Positions 31,427 through 40,608 of a stretch of DNA of 64,000 nucleotides are shown here, one piece after another (within the stretch, counting starts at the first letter, position 1; each line of letters starts with the position of its first letter). The translations under genes were made by a program, and so were the position numbers. Source of the DNA: an uncultured Lachnospiraceae bacterium (lineage in GTDB: Bacteria; Bacillota; Clostridia; Lachnospirales; Lachnospiraceae); NCBI GenBank assembly GCA_949948735.1, contig CATLGV010000005.1, positions 1 through 64,000 on the forward strand. The letters are read 5' to 3'. The notes under the pieces were generated by a model. It was given only the letters and a program-made list of their open reading frames with translations, ran no database searches and was not told where the DNA came from.

Positions 31427-33187
31427 TCAGGGCGCGGAGACAATCGTAATTTGCGCGTTGTGCGTCAGGGCATTGCGATTTTCATAATCAAACAGCACAC
31501 AGGCCGGTGCGTCGAGTGGAATGCAGCGCAGGGCAGCGTCCGTTTCCCATACCGGATAGGAGAACTGCTCGGCGTGCGCCGTCCCTGGCAGGCCCTCCTG
31601 CTCCAGAAGCTGCCTGAGCTGCCTTCGTCCGATGACGTTTTCGGGGGCGAAGGCAGGCCGGCTTTTACTGTTTTCCCGCAGATACAGGTCAAAGGTGAGA
31701 AGCTCCGACAAAAGCCGCTGTCTGCCGGGAAGGACGGTGCAGGCAAAATCCAGAAGGAGCTGATAGCGGCTGCTTCTGGACGGCGTGCGGGTCGTGCAGC
31801 CGTTTTGCCGGCAGTAGTCCGCCAGCGCCTCAAACATGCGAAAAGGCGAAGCATATGCGGTGAGGAGAACCGGCAGCGTATATACGAACTGACTGCTGTT
31901 ATAATAGACGGAGACCATCTCCTCAATGTCCTTGAGCAGGAGCAGCTCGTCATAGCCAAGCCAGCGGGTGTACAGGACTTCATAGGGCGGGCCTTCGGTA
32001 CAGACAATGCCGTATTCGTCTGCCCGGGCTTCGATTGGCGAGCCCTTCAGAACCTTGAGAAATCCGAGCTGGAGCTGGTTGGGCGACATGGAATATACGT
32101 CGTCAAAGGAACGGGCAAACGAGTCATAATCCTCAAAGGGGAGTCCTGCGATGAGGTCAAGGTGCTGATGGATATTGCCAAAGCCGTTGATGCGGGCGAC
32201 GGCCTCCCTCAGCCGGGAAAGGTCCGTGCGGCGGTTGACGGCGCGAAGCGCCGCCTCGTTTGTGGACTGCACGCCGATTTCGAGCTGAATCAGCCCCGGA
32301 CGCATGTCCTTCATCACGCCCAGCTGCTCTTCCGTCAGCAGATCCGCTGCGATTTCAAAGTGAAAATTTGTGACATTATTGTCATTTTCTTTCAGGAACC
32401 GCCATATTGCAAGGGCGTGCGCCGCATTGCAGTTAAACGTCCTGTCAATGAACTTTACCTGCAAAACGCGGCTGTCCAGAAAAGCGCGAAGCTCCTGATA
32501 AACGGTTTCAAGGCTGCGCAGCCGTACGCTTTTGTCGACGGCGGAAAGACAGTAGGCGCACGCAAAGGGGCATCCGCGCTGGGATTCGTAATAGAGGATG
32601 CGGCTGCCGAAGCTGCCGGGCGCAGGGTAGGGAAACGGAATGCGGTTCAGATCTGTGAGCGCGCGTTCTCCGGTAAAGCCCTCCTTTAAGACAATGCCGG
32701 CGATTTCGGAAAGCGCCGGGCTTGCGTCCCAGTAATGCCTTAAAAGCGCAAGAAAGGTCTCTTCCCCCTCCCCGACCATAATGCCTGTAAGCTGCGGATG
32801 GGCGTCGATAATCGTCTGGGCGCGGAAAGAAACCTCCGGGCCGCCAAGCCAGAGCGCCGTACCGGGCAGGAGCTTTGGCAGCTCCGCAAGGAGGGTGCGG
32901 ACGACCGTCCAGTTCCAGATATAGCAGGAGATGGCCAGAACATCGGGCCGGCGCCGGTACAGATCCGCAAGGATAGCTTCGACGGGCTGATTGACGGTGT
33001 ACTCCGCGATCGAGAGGCTGCAGCCTTTGGGGTACGCAAACGCATCGCCTTCGGGATGCACAAACGCATCGCCTTCGGGGTGCGTTGGATAGTAGGCGTC
33101 GGCGTAGGCCTTGAGGCTGTAGACGGCCGGATTGGAATGGATATATTTGGCGTTGATTCCGATTAAAAGAATATGCGGATGTGTCAT
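31427..33187 (-). CDS. B12-binding-domain radical SAM protein (DUF4080-type)
   Basis: A 586-residue protein. N-terminal half: cobalamin-binding-like Rossmann fold (LLIGINAKYIHSNPAVYSLK, LWLGGPEVS). Central radical SAM domain: CPFACAYCLSAVDK holds the CxxxCxxC cluster site. C-terminal DUF4080-like region about 170 residues. Reaction is unknown. It begins an apparent three-gene minus-strand unit with fruK and ptsI. An insertion of near-identical repeats (HPEGDAF, HPEGDAF, YPKGCS) lies at about residues 37-57. Confidence 0.85.
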   Translation of the reverse strand: MTHPHILLIGINAKYIHSNPAVYSLKAYADAYYPTHPEGDAFVHPEGDAFAYPKGCSLSIAEYTVNQPVEAILADLYRRRPDVLAISCYIWNWTVVRTLLAELPKLLPGTALWLGGPEVSFRAQTIIDAHPQLTGIMVGEGEETFLALLRHYWDASPALSEIAGIVLKEGFTGERALTDLNRIPFPYPAPGSFGSRILYYESQRGCPFACAYCLSAVDKSVRLRSLETVYQELRAFLDSRVLQVKFIDRTFNCNAAHALAIWRFLKENDNNVTNFHFEIAADLLTEEQLGVMKDMRPGLIQLEIGVQSTNEAALRAVNRRTDLSRLREAVARINGFGNIHQHLDLIAGLPFEDYDSFARSFDDVYSMSPNQLQLGFLKVLKGSPIEARADEYGIVCTEGPPYEVLYTRWLGYDELLLLKDIEEMVSVYYNSSQFVYTLPVLLTAYASPFRMFEALADYCRQNGCTTRTPSRSSRYQLLLDFACTVLPGRQRLLSELLTFDLYLRENSKSRPAFAPENVIGRRQLRQLLEQEGLPGTAHAEQFSYPVWETDAALRCIPLDAPACVLFDYENRNALTHNAQITIVSAP

Positions 33188-33347
33188 CGGTTCGCCTCCT
33201 GTAAAATTTAAAAGCGACGGCGGAAAACCACAGCCTCAAAAAGGAAATATAATGGTTGAGATTTTAAGCCGCTTAGCGTATACTTTTTCTATATGTAAGC
33301 ATGATAACAGACAAAGGCATGATAATCAATATTATGTGCGGGAATAA

Positions 33348-33384
33348 TACCTTCAATTGAGGGTACCCTTTTCGGTTGAGGGTA
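33348..33384. repeat. Two small TA-flanked palindromes related to element ends
   Basis: TACCTTCAATTGAGGGTA is followed without gap by CCCTTTTCGGTTGAGGG and TA. Each looks like two element ends joined directly. The second overlaps the promoter region (TATAAT at 33389) of the gene at 33412, so an operator role is also possible. Confidence 0.6.
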
Positions 33385-33411
33385 GCAGTATAATCTGAAA
33401 GGAATAAGCGT

Positions 33412-34713
33412 ATGCGGCTGCAGTTTACGGGATATGAATTTCTGTTTTTATTCTTCATATATTCTTTTGGGGGGTGGGTGCTTGAGACGACGGCAACGGC
33501 GATCAAGCACAGGCATTTTGCGAACAGGGGCCTCATTAACGGGCCGTTCTGTGTGATATATGGCTTTGCGGCCGTTTTGATTACGGTAAATCTTTCCGAG
33601 CTTTCGGGGATATGGCTGTTTGTGGGAAGTGTGATTCTCGCCGCGCTGATTGAATGGACGGCGGGGCATTTGATTGAAAAGCTGTACCATGAGCGGTGGT
33701 GGGACTATTCCGGGATGCGCTGGAATCTGGACGGTTATATCAGCCTGTCGGTTTCCCTTTTCTGGGGGGCGCTCGGCTTTGCCAGCGTCCGGTGGGGGAA
33801 CGGGCTGCTGGTTGCGCTGTTTCGTCTGCTGCCTGCCTTTATTGGCAGGCTGGCGTTGTGGATTCTCTTTGGCATATTGCTGCTGGACGTCGTGGCGACG
33901 TTGATTATTATGTCCGGAAGGAGTCGGCGCATGGCGGCCTGGAAGGCGGCTGATGAATGGCTTACGGGAATCAGCACGCGTCTTGGCAAGTGGATTTACG
34001 GCAAGGTAGACCGCCGAATCCGGCGGGCGTATCCGCAGGCGGCAAAGTGCGAGGCGGTGTCCACAAGCGGCACGGTGTTTGCCGAGGGCTGCGGCTTTTA
34101 CAAGATCTTTATGCTGTTTATTATCGGCGCGTTTCTGGGCGATATTATTGAGACGATTTTCTGCCGGGTGACTGCCGGCGTATGGATGAGCAGAAGCAGC
34201 GTGGTGTGGGGCCCGTTCAGCATCGTATGGGGGCTTGGCGTTGCCGGCGTGACGATGCTGCTCTATAAATACAGGGACCGTTCGGACAGCTTCCTGTTCT
34301 GTGCGGGAACGGTGCTTGGCGGCGTATACGAGTATGTGTGCAGCGTCTTTACGGAGCTCGTGTTTGGCACGGTCTTCTGGGATTACAGCCATATGCCGTT
34401 TAACCTTGGCGGCAGGATTAATCTGTTGTTCTGCTTTTTCTGGGGGATTGCGGCCGTCGTGTGGTTCAAGCTGCTGTATCCGCCGATTTCGGGGTGGATC
34501 GAGCGGCTTCCCATGCGCTTTGGCAAAATCGCGACATGGGCGCTGGTTGTGTTTATGGCAGGCAATATGCTCGTATCGTCGATGGCGCTTGCACGCTATG
34601 ACGAGCGCAGCCGGGGGATTGCGGCAGAGCAGGGCTGGCAGATCACCATGGATGAACGGTTCGGGGACGCGCGGATGGAGCGAATCTATCCGAACGCGTT
34701 AAAGGTAGAGTAG
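33412..34713 (+). CDS. Duplicated CmpB-type membrane protein
   Basis: A 433-residue membrane protein consisting of two copies of the putative ABC-transporter type IV (CmpB) domain. Copy one has GWVLETTATAIKHRHFANRG and RWWDYSGMRWNLDGYISL; copy two has GDIIETIFCRVTAG and VFWDYSHMPFNLGGRINL. About 9-10 membrane helices are present. Single-domain forms are usual, so this is a fusion. Function is not established. Element-end palindromes flank the gene on both sides. Confidence 0.8.
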   Translation: MRLQFTGYEFLFLFFIYSFGGWVLETTATAIKHRHFANRGLINGPFCVIYGFAAVLITVNLSELSGIWLFVGSVILAALIEWTAGHLIEKLYHERWWDYSGMRWNLDGYISLSVSLFWGALGFASVRWGNGLLVALFRLLPAFIGRLALWILFGILLLDVVATLIIMSGRSRRMAAWKAADEWLTGISTRLGKWIYGKVDRRIRRAYPQAAKCEAVSTSGTVFAEGCGFYKIFMLFIIGAFLGDIIETIFCRVTAGVWMSRSSVVWGPFSIVWGLGVAGVTMLLYKYRDRSDSFLFCAGTVLGGVYEYVCSVFTELVFGTVFWDYSHMPFNLGGRINLLFCFFWGIAAVVWFKLLYPPISGWIERLPMRFGKIATWALVVFMAGNMLVSSMALARYDERSRGIAAEQGWQITMDERFGDARMERIYPNALKVE

Positions 34714-34714
34714 G

Positions 34715-34732
34715 TACCCTCAATTGAGGATA
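34715..34732. repeat. TA-flanked palindrome related to element ends
   Basis: TACCCTCAATTGAGGATA, a near-perfect palindrome equal to two element tips fused at CAATTG. It starts two bases after the stop codon of the CmpB-type gene. Confidence 0.65.
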
Positions 34733-34764
34733 TTGTGATTTGAAAGAGAGGAAAGGAGAAGGGT

Positions 34765-36798
34765 ATGGGTATGAATCAGGACAGCTTCAGTGTCCCGCTG
34801 TCGCTTAGGGACATGCGGATTACGGACCATTTCTGGAAAAATGAGATGGAGCTTGTGCGCAGGGAGGTGATTCCGTATCAATGGGCGGCGTTGAATGACA
34901 AGGTGGAAGGCGCGGCGCCGAGCTTTTGCATGCGCAATTTTAAAATTGCGGGGAAGATGAATCAGGAAAAATCTGAGAAGGGAGCGGCCTATGAGGCGCC
35001 GAAATACACTTTCCGCGGCTTTGAGGCGCTGCCGGAGGATCCGGAGCATCTGGAGGACAAATTTTACGGCTTTGTCTTCCAGGACAGCGATTTCTCCAAA
35101 TGGATAGAGGCGGTAGGGTATTCGCTGACGCAGCATCCGGACCCGGAGCTGGAGCGGATTGCGGACGGCGCGATCGACATTGTGTGCGCGGCGCAGCAGG
35201 ACGACGGCTATCTGGATACCTACTATATCATCAACGGCAGGGACAAGACCTTTACCAACCTGCGCGACCACCATGAGCTGTACTGCTTCGGGCATTTGAC
35301 GGAGGGCGCGGTCGCGTATTACGAGGCGACCGGCAAGGATAAGCTGTTAAAGGCGGCGGAGCGGTTCGCGGATTACATATATGATTACTTCGGCGCGGCG
35401 GAGGGCAAATGCAAGGGCTATCCGGGGCATGAGATTGCGGAGATGGCGCTGGTACGCCTGTACGAGGCGACCGGTAAACAGAAATATCTGGAGCTCGGCA
35501 GCTTCTTTATCGATCAGCGCGGGACGAGGCCTTATTATTTCGACACCGAGAATCATCCCGACGAAAAGACCCGCGACGGGCTGCGTTATGCCTATCATCA
35601 GGCGCATCTGCCGGTGCGCGAGCAGCAGGAGGCGGTCGGACACGCGGTGCGTGCGGTCTATCTGTACAGCGGCATGGCGGACGTTGCGCGTCAGAAAAAG
35701 GATGAGGGGCTGTTTTACGCCTGCGAGCGTCTCTGGGACGATATTGTGGGCAAAAAGATGTATATCACGGGCGGAATCGGCGCGACGCATATGGGCGAGG
35801 CCTTCTCCTTTGCCTATGACCTGCCAAATGATACGGCTTACGCGGAGACCTGCGCGTCCATCGGTCTGGTGTTCTTTGCGCGCAGGATGCTGGAGCTGAA
35901 GCCGGATTCGAAATATGCCGATGTGATGGAGCGGGCGCTGTACAACGGCGTACTCAGCGGTATGGCGCTGGACGGCAAGAGCTTCTTTTATGTGAATCCG
36001 CTGGAGGTAAATCCGACGGCATGTCATAAGGACGAGCGGAAATTCCATGTGAAGCCGGTGCGTCAGAAATGGTTTGGCTGCGCATGCTGCCCGCCCAATC
36101 TGGCAAGGCTGCTCAGCTCCATCGGGACATATGCTTATACGGAGTCGGCGGATACGCTGTTTGTGCATCTCTATATCGGCGGCACGCTGACCAAGAAGGT
36201 CGGCGCAGCCTCGGCGGATGTGGACATCCGCTCGCAGTTCCCGTGGGACGGAGATGTGGAAATCCATGTGCGTGCAAACGGCAGCGGGTTGAGGCTGGCG
36301 CTTCGCATTCCGGACTGGTGCGGCGCATACAGGCTTGAGGATGCACAGCAGTATACATGCACCGAGCAGGATGGGTATCTCTATCTCACAAAAGCGTGGG
36401 GTGAGGAGAATACGGTGCGAATATCCTTCCCGATGGAGGCGCGCCTAATGGAGGCGGCTGCGGCGGTGCGGGAAAATGCAGGCAAGGCGGTGCTGATGCG
36501 CGGGCCTGTCGTGTACTGTCTGGAGGAGGTTGACAACGGGGCGGACCTGCATCTGCTTTCGGTCAATCCGCAGAGCGCCTTTGCGATAAAAAAGGATACG
36601 ATTGGCGGGATGCCGGTCAACAAGATAGAAGCGGAGGGCTTCCGGCGGGCGGCTGCGGCGCAGGAGGACGGCCTGTACCATCCGCTGCGTCCTGTGGACG
36701 GAGAGAAGGCCACGCTCACCTATGTGCCGTATTTTACATGGGCAAACCGCGGCGAGAACGAGATGCAGGTGTGGACGCTGACGGAGCAGCACAGATAG
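34765..36798 (+). CDS. GH127 beta-L-arabinofuranosidase family protein
   Basis: A 677-residue cytoplasmic-type glycoside hydrolase of family 127 (DUF1680). No signal peptide. The metal and catalytic Cys sites are visible: AYAETCASIG (Glu and Cys) and FGCACCPPNLARLL, whose cysteines include the nucleophile in the characterised Bifidobacterium enzyme. It would release L-arabinose from plant glycans imported as oligosaccharides. AAGGAG precedes the ATG. No arabinose genes are adjacent; an ABC sugar importer is 20 kb away. Confidence 0.92.
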   Translation: MGMNQDSFSVPLSLRDMRITDHFWKNEMELVRREVIPYQWAALNDKVEGAAPSFCMRNFKIAGKMNQEKSEKGAAYEAPKYTFRGFEALPEDPEHLEDKFYGFVFQDSDFSKWIEAVGYSLTQHPDPELERIADGAIDIVCAAQQDDGYLDTYYIINGRDKTFTNLRDHHELYCFGHLTEGAVAYYEATGKDKLLKAAERFADYIYDYFGAAEGKCKGYPGHEIAEMALVRLYEATGKQKYLELGSFFIDQRGTRPYYFDTENHPDEKTRDGLRYAYHQAHLPVREQQEAVGHAVRAVYLYSGMADVARQKKDEGLFYACERLWDDIVGKKMYITGGIGATHMGEAFSFAYDLPNDTAYAETCASIGLVFFARRMLELKPDSKYADVMERALYNGVLSGMALDGKSFFYVNPLEVNPTACHKDERKFHVKPVRQKWFGCACCPPNLARLLSSIGTYAYTESADTLFVHLYIGGTLTKKVGAASADVDIRSQFPWDGDVEIHVRANGSGLRLALRIPDWCGAYRLEDAQQYTCTEQDGYLYLTKAWGEENTVRISFPMEARLMEAAAAVRENAGKAVLMRGPVVYCLEEVDNGADLHLLSVNPQSAFAIKKDTIGGMPVNKIEAEGFRRAAAAQEDGLYHPLRPVDGEKATLTYVPYFTWANRGENEMQVWTLTEQHR

Positions 36799-36816
36799 AG
36801 AAAACAGCAATTTAGC

Positions 36817-36850
36817 GGGGAGGAGGCGTTGAAGCCGCCTCCCCCTTGTT
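36817..36850 (+). terminator. Terminator after GH127 gene
   Basis: GGGGAGG and GGC pair with GCC and CCTCCCC around GTTGAA, with one mismatch, then CTTGTT. It separates GH127 from the convergent M56 gene. Confidence 0.65.
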
Positions 36851-36875
36851 ATGTGAAGGAGAAAAGCTTTCCTGC

Positions 36876-39071
36876 TTAGTTTATTTCGATGTTTCCGGAA
36901 GCGGTTTTCAGTGCAATGCTGACCTCCGGGCTGCTTCCGACAACCTTCGAAAACGCTTTTTGGTTTTCGGGCGGGATGTCAAAATAATCGCTCCTGATTC
37001 TGCCGGAGGCGGTTTCCGCCCTCAGGCTGTAGCTGGCAGAAGCCGGAAGACAGGCTTCTATTTTCCCGCTGTGCGAACAGACAGTCAGATTGCCCGGCAT
37101 ATCGGCGGGAAACAGTTCGATGCGGCCGGAAACGGTGTCGATGCTGCCTGTTATGGCGGAATCGCAAATCGTTACCTCGCCCGATACGCTGTTGATGCTG
37201 CTCGCTATAGCGGAATCGCAGATATTGACAGGGCCGCTCGTTGTAGACAGCGCGAGTACGCCGGAATAATTGTCCGCTGTAATTGCCCCGCTGACGGTTT
37301 CGACCTGGACATATGCGGGCGCATTGTCGGGAACGTAGAGTTCAATACAGGATTTGTAAGAATTTGCAGGCCTTTTGCCGCAGCAAATCGTGAGCACACC
37401 GTTTTGAACTTGTGTGCCGGCATAGTAATCGGGTTGATTCTCGGTCATATACTCTTTCAAAATAACCTTGTCTGTCGGACTTGGCAGAATGGAAATATGA
37501 TCCGTTTTATAACGGACTTCAATTGCTGAAAGCGTTGAACAGTCCCATTCCTGCGTATGGATTAAGGGAAGGTCGTCTCCAAACATCAGCGCGTTTACCT
37601 CCTCGGGCGTCATATAGGCAACCCCTGTGATTTCATTTGCCGCGCTGCGGATAATTTGGATACTGACCGTTCCTTCTGCGTTTACACTCATCCGGTAAAA
37701 AGAACTGTCGGGACGGTGATCGAGAAAAAGGTATACAAGCTCGCCGCGGTAATAAAAGGAGCTGCCGTCAAACGTAACGCCGTAGGCCGCATATGCGTCC
37801 AGAAGGGCCTGCTCCCATGGTCCTTTGTCTTCCTTGTCTTCCCAGCCTTCATCAAAGTCCCAGTTAAAATCCCAGTCAGCGCCTTCCGGATAGCGGACAG
37901 AATCCGTATTTTTTGAAGCGTTATCCGGATATTGGTCAAAACGGAAATTGTTTAAGCTGTTTCCCGGACGTCGGAAGGAATCCGGCGCCTCGTTCATAAA
38001 TACAGGAGCCGCCTTCGCAGCGTCTGAAGCGGAAACGGAATAAACCGGGATAAGGGCAGCCGTCAGAAGAATGCACAATGTCGATGCTCCTGTCAGAACC
38101 CGGACAGATTTTGTTTTTTTCCTGAAATTCATAATCGCACCCAGCCTTTCTTTTATTTGTGCCGCGCCCTCGGTCAAAGTAATAGATGCCGGAGCGCTTT
38201 TACAGAGAGAATTGGACTTCAAAAACGAAATCAGCGTATCGCCGTATTTACGCCTTGCGGTATCGTCCAGCATGGCGACGACCGCTTCGTCGCAGGAGAG
38301 CTCGCACGCCCTGTTGGCCTCTTTTTCAAGCCAATAGACGAAGGGGTTGAACCAATGAATACAAATCGCAAGCTGTACCAGCCATTTGTAAAACATATCC
38401 CGCCGTTTGTAATGGAACAGCTCATGCATCAAAATGCAGGATAAGGTTTGATCGTCCAACACGCCGACAGGCAGAATAATGCCCGGGCGGAAGAAACCGG
38501 TCATCATGGGCGACGTAACGGATGCGTTGCGGTAGAGCTCTACGTTCGTTCTGATGCGCAGCCGTTCCTCGCAGTCCGACAACAGATTCAGCATATGAAT
38601 ATCGGATACCTCCGTGTTACCGGCCCGGATATAGCGGCTAAATCCCTGATAAATCGTTATCTTGCGAACAAAAAGGACGAGCGCCGGGACAGACCACGCA
38701 AAGAACAGGCAGAGGAACAGAGCGGGCTGAGGCCTTTTGGCAGTATCGGCAGGCGTCGTTTCGGGACTCCCTGCTGTTTGCGGTATCTGCTGCTGTCCGG
38801 TATCGGCGGCCGTGGCGGCAACAGGCATGTTCGTCTGTGCAGCAGCTTCGTCCACAGCAGCTACTGTATGGATTTGCGCGGACAGGCTTCGGAGATTTAC
38901 CGGACTCCATGTAAAGGGAATCAGGAGCCGCAGCACAACGATAAGCCAGATATAATACTGCCAACGCCTGCTGAAGCTGTTCTGACAGAGGCGTTTCAAC
39001 ACCAGAATAATCAGAAACAGCAGTGTGCCGGAAATGGAAAGTGACAATAACAGCGTCATAAACTCATTCAT
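36876..39071 (-). CDS. BlaR1/MecR1-type M56 metallopeptidase with DUF4097-like tail
   Basis: About 731 residues. Four membrane helices and the zinc-protease motif HELFHYKRRD (near residue 218) define the M56 domain. Instead of a beta-lactam-binding sensor, the C-terminal ~380 residues end in a repeat-rich beta domain with recurring SGxI / SVSGEVTICDSAI units resembling DUF4097. It probably cleaves or triggers loss of the BlaI-type repressor encoded upstream, in response to an unknown cell-surface signal. Eight bases overlap with that gene. Confidence 0.85.
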   Translation of the reverse strand: MNEFMTLLLSLSISGTLLFLIILVLKRLCQNSFSRRWQYYIWLIVVLRLLIPFTWSPVNLRSLSAQIHTVAAVDEAAAQTNMPVAATAADTGQQQIPQTAGSPETTPADTAKRPQPALFLCLFFAWSVPALVLFVRKITIYQGFSRYIRAGNTEVSDIHMLNLLSDCEERLRIRTNVELYRNASVTSPMMTGFFRPGIILPVGVLDDQTLSCILMHELFHYKRRDMFYKWLVQLAICIHWFNPFVYWLEKEANRACELSCDEAVVAMLDDTARRKYGDTLISFLKSNSLCKSAPASITLTEGAAQIKERLGAIMNFRKKTKSVRVLTGASTLCILLTAALIPVYSVSASDAAKAAPVFMNEAPDSFRRPGNSLNNFRFDQYPDNASKNTDSVRYPEGADWDFNWDFDEGWEDKEDKGPWEQALLDAYAAYGVTFDGSSFYYRGELVYLFLDHRPDSSFYRMSVNAEGTVSIQIIRSAANEITGVAYMTPEEVNALMFGDDLPLIHTQEWDCSTLSAIEVRYKTDHISILPSPTDKVILKEYMTENQPDYYAGTQVQNGVLTICCGKRPANSYKSCIELYVPDNAPAYVQVETVSGAITADNYSGVLALSTTSGPVNICDSAIASSINSVSGEVTICDSAITGSIDTVSGRIELFPADMPGNLTVCSHSGKIEACLPASASYSLRAETASGRIRSDYFDIPPENQKAFSKVVGSSPEVSIALKTASGNIEIN

Positions 39072-39438
39072 TTTCTTTTCTCCAAAAAGCTTCAATCTCT
39101 TTTAATTCGTCCGCCGAAAGAATATCCTGTCGCAGCAGTGTGGATACCAGATTTTTCACATTTCCGCCGTAAACCTTGTCAAGAAAGCTGTGCGTCTGCA
39201 GGGCCTGATAGTCTCCCTGCGTTACAGTGGCCACGTATTCATTGCGCCTGCCGATTTTTTTGACCTTCAGGAACTTTTTTTCTACCAGACGGGAGAGCAG
39301 GGTAAGTACGGTATTGTTTTTCCACTCGTTCCCGTCCTTTTCCAGCGCTTCCATGATGTGGGCGTATAAGGCCGTTCCGCCGTTCTGCCAGATAATTTTC
39401 ATCAGTACCAATTCCGCTTCGGATATTTGCTGTGCCAT
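39064..39438 (-). CDS. BlaI/MecI/CopY-family repressor
   Basis: A 124-residue penicillinase-repressor-type winged helix: ISEAELVLMKIIWQNGG, WKNNTVLTLLSRLVEKKFLKVKKIGR and the dimerisation tail LKEIEAFWRKENE. Start at 39438 is supported by AAAGGAG. It represses its own operon until the M56 partner acts. Two direct repeats 30-75 bases upstream are probable operators. Confidence 0.9.
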   Translation of the reverse strand: MAQQISEAELVLMKIIWQNGGTALYAHIMEALEKDGNEWKNNTVLTLLSRLVEKKFLKVKKIGRRNEYVATVTQGDYQALQTHSFLDKVYGGNVKNLVSTLLRQDILSADELKEIEAFWRKENE

Positions 39439-39469
39439 GGGTATTCTCCTTTTTTGCGTAATTATTATA

Positions 39470-39511
39470 TTAACATAGCGTAGGTGTAAATTTATATTAA
39501 CACAGTGTAGG
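39470..39511 (-). promoter_or_regulatory. Twin operator repeats for the BlaI-type repressor
   Basis: On the minus strand CCTACACTGTGTTAATATAA and CCTACGCTATGTTAATATAA lie 27 bases apart. Each includes a small dyad (ACAC-T-GTGT in the first) of the kind bound by BlaI/CopY proteins. Confidence 0.6.
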
Positions 39512-39551
39512 TAATAATGCAACCCCTTTATGAATTTATTTCGCATCACGG

Positions 39552-39580
39552 TTGCGGACCGGCGGATAAACCGCTATAAT
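39552..39580 (+). promoter_or_regulatory. Promoter of folD
   Basis: TTGCGG and TATAAT with 17-base spacing, 37 bases before the folD start. Confidence 0.65.
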
Positions 39581-39616
39581 GAGTCATAGAATCCGGCGAA
39601 AGGAGAAATGCGGGAA

Positions 39617-40453
39617 ATGTATCAGATTATTGACGGAAAGAAGATTTCACAGGAGATTAAGGATGAATTAAAGGAGAAGGTATCCGCGCTTGCGGCGGCG
39701 GGAGGGCGGATCTGCCTTGCGGTGATACAGGTGGGCAGCGACCCTGCCTCGAGCGTATATGTGGGAAACAAGAAGAAGGCGTGCGCGTATATCGGAATCG
39801 AGTCGCAGGCGTACGAGCTGCCCCAGGAGACGACGCAGGAGGAGCTTCTGGCGCTGGTGCGCCGTCTGAATGAAGATGATCAGGTAAACGGTATCCTTGT
39901 GCAGCTGCCGCTGCCGGCGCAGATTGACGAGGAGCAGGTTATTCAGACGATTGCGCCCGAGAAGGATGTGGACGGCTTCCATGAAAAGAACGTCGGCGCG
40001 CTGTGCGTCGGCAGCAGAGGCTATGTATCCTGTACGCCGCTCGGCATTATCCAGCTTTTGAAGCGCTCGGGCATTGAGATTGCGGGAAAGCGGTGCGTGG
40101 TTCTTGGGCGCAGCAATATCGTCGGTAAGCCGATGGCGCTGCTGCTGCTGCGGGAGAACGGCACGGTCACGGTATGTCATTCGCACACGGTAGATGTGAA
40201 GGAGATTACCCGGCAGGCGGACATTCTTGTTGTGGCAATCGGAAAGCCAAAGCTTGTCGATGAGACCTATGTGAAAGAAGGGGCAGTCGTTATCGACGTG
40301 GGCATCCACCGCGACGAGAACAACAAGCTTTGCGGGGATGTGGATTTTGAGCGGGTAGCGCCGCATACCAGCGCGATTACGCCGGTTCCGGGCGGCGTAG
40401 GCCCGATGACGATTGCGATGCTGATGCATAACTGCGTCAGCTCGGCAGAGTGA
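39617..40453 (+). CDS. folD: FolD: methylene-THF dehydrogenase/cyclohydrolase
   Basis: A 278-residue bifunctional enzyme of one-carbon metabolism, interconverting 5,10-methylene-THF and 10-formyl-THF with NADP. Family motifs: YVGNKKKACAYIGIES with catalytic Lys, VQLPLPAQID, and PVPGGVGPMTIAML. ATG at 39608 is two bases from AGGAG, so 39617 is preferred. It is a single-gene unit with its own promoter. Confidence 0.93.
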   Translation: MYQIIDGKKISQEIKDELKEKVSALAAAGGRICLAVIQVGSDPASSVYVGNKKKACAYIGIESQAYELPQETTQEELLALVRRLNEDDQVNGILVQLPLPAQIDEEQVIQTIAPEKDVDGFHEKNVGALCVGSRGYVSCTPLGIIQLLKRSGIEIAGKRCVVLGRSNIVGKPMALLLLRENGTVTVCHSHTVDVKEITRQADILVVAIGKPKLVDETYVKEGAVVIDVGIHRDENNKLCGDVDFERVAPHTSAITPVPGGVGPMTIAMLMHNCVSSAE

Positions 40454-40542
40454 AAAGTTCATGCAGTACACCATTTTCAATTAGAAAAAATCAGAATATT
40501 CAGACAAAATTATACAAAATAGCTGACAAAATATGGGAAAAC

Positions 40543-40602
40543 TGACAGTTTTTGCAAAAGTTATAAAAACCTATTGCAAAAACTGTCATAAGATGCTATT
40601 AT
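40543..40602 (+). promoter_or_regulatory. Promoter with perfect 15-bp inverted repeat
   Basis: TGACAGTTTTTGCAA (40543-40557) is repeated inverted as TTGCAAAAACTGTCA (40574-40588). The -35 TTGCAA at 40574 lies in the right arm and TATTAT follows at 40597 with 17-base spacing, so the repeat is well placed to act as an operator. Confidence 0.65.
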
Positions 40603-40608
40603 CTAGAC

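Noticed and set aside
31046-32689. A 547-codon plus-strand frame opposite fruK and the radical SAM gene
   Set aside because: It runs across two well-supported genes on the other strand and shows no family motif.
35347-36267. A 306-codon minus-strand frame opposite GH127
   Set aside because: GH127 motifs on the plus strand are unmistakable; composition of the other frame is arginine/histidine-biased.
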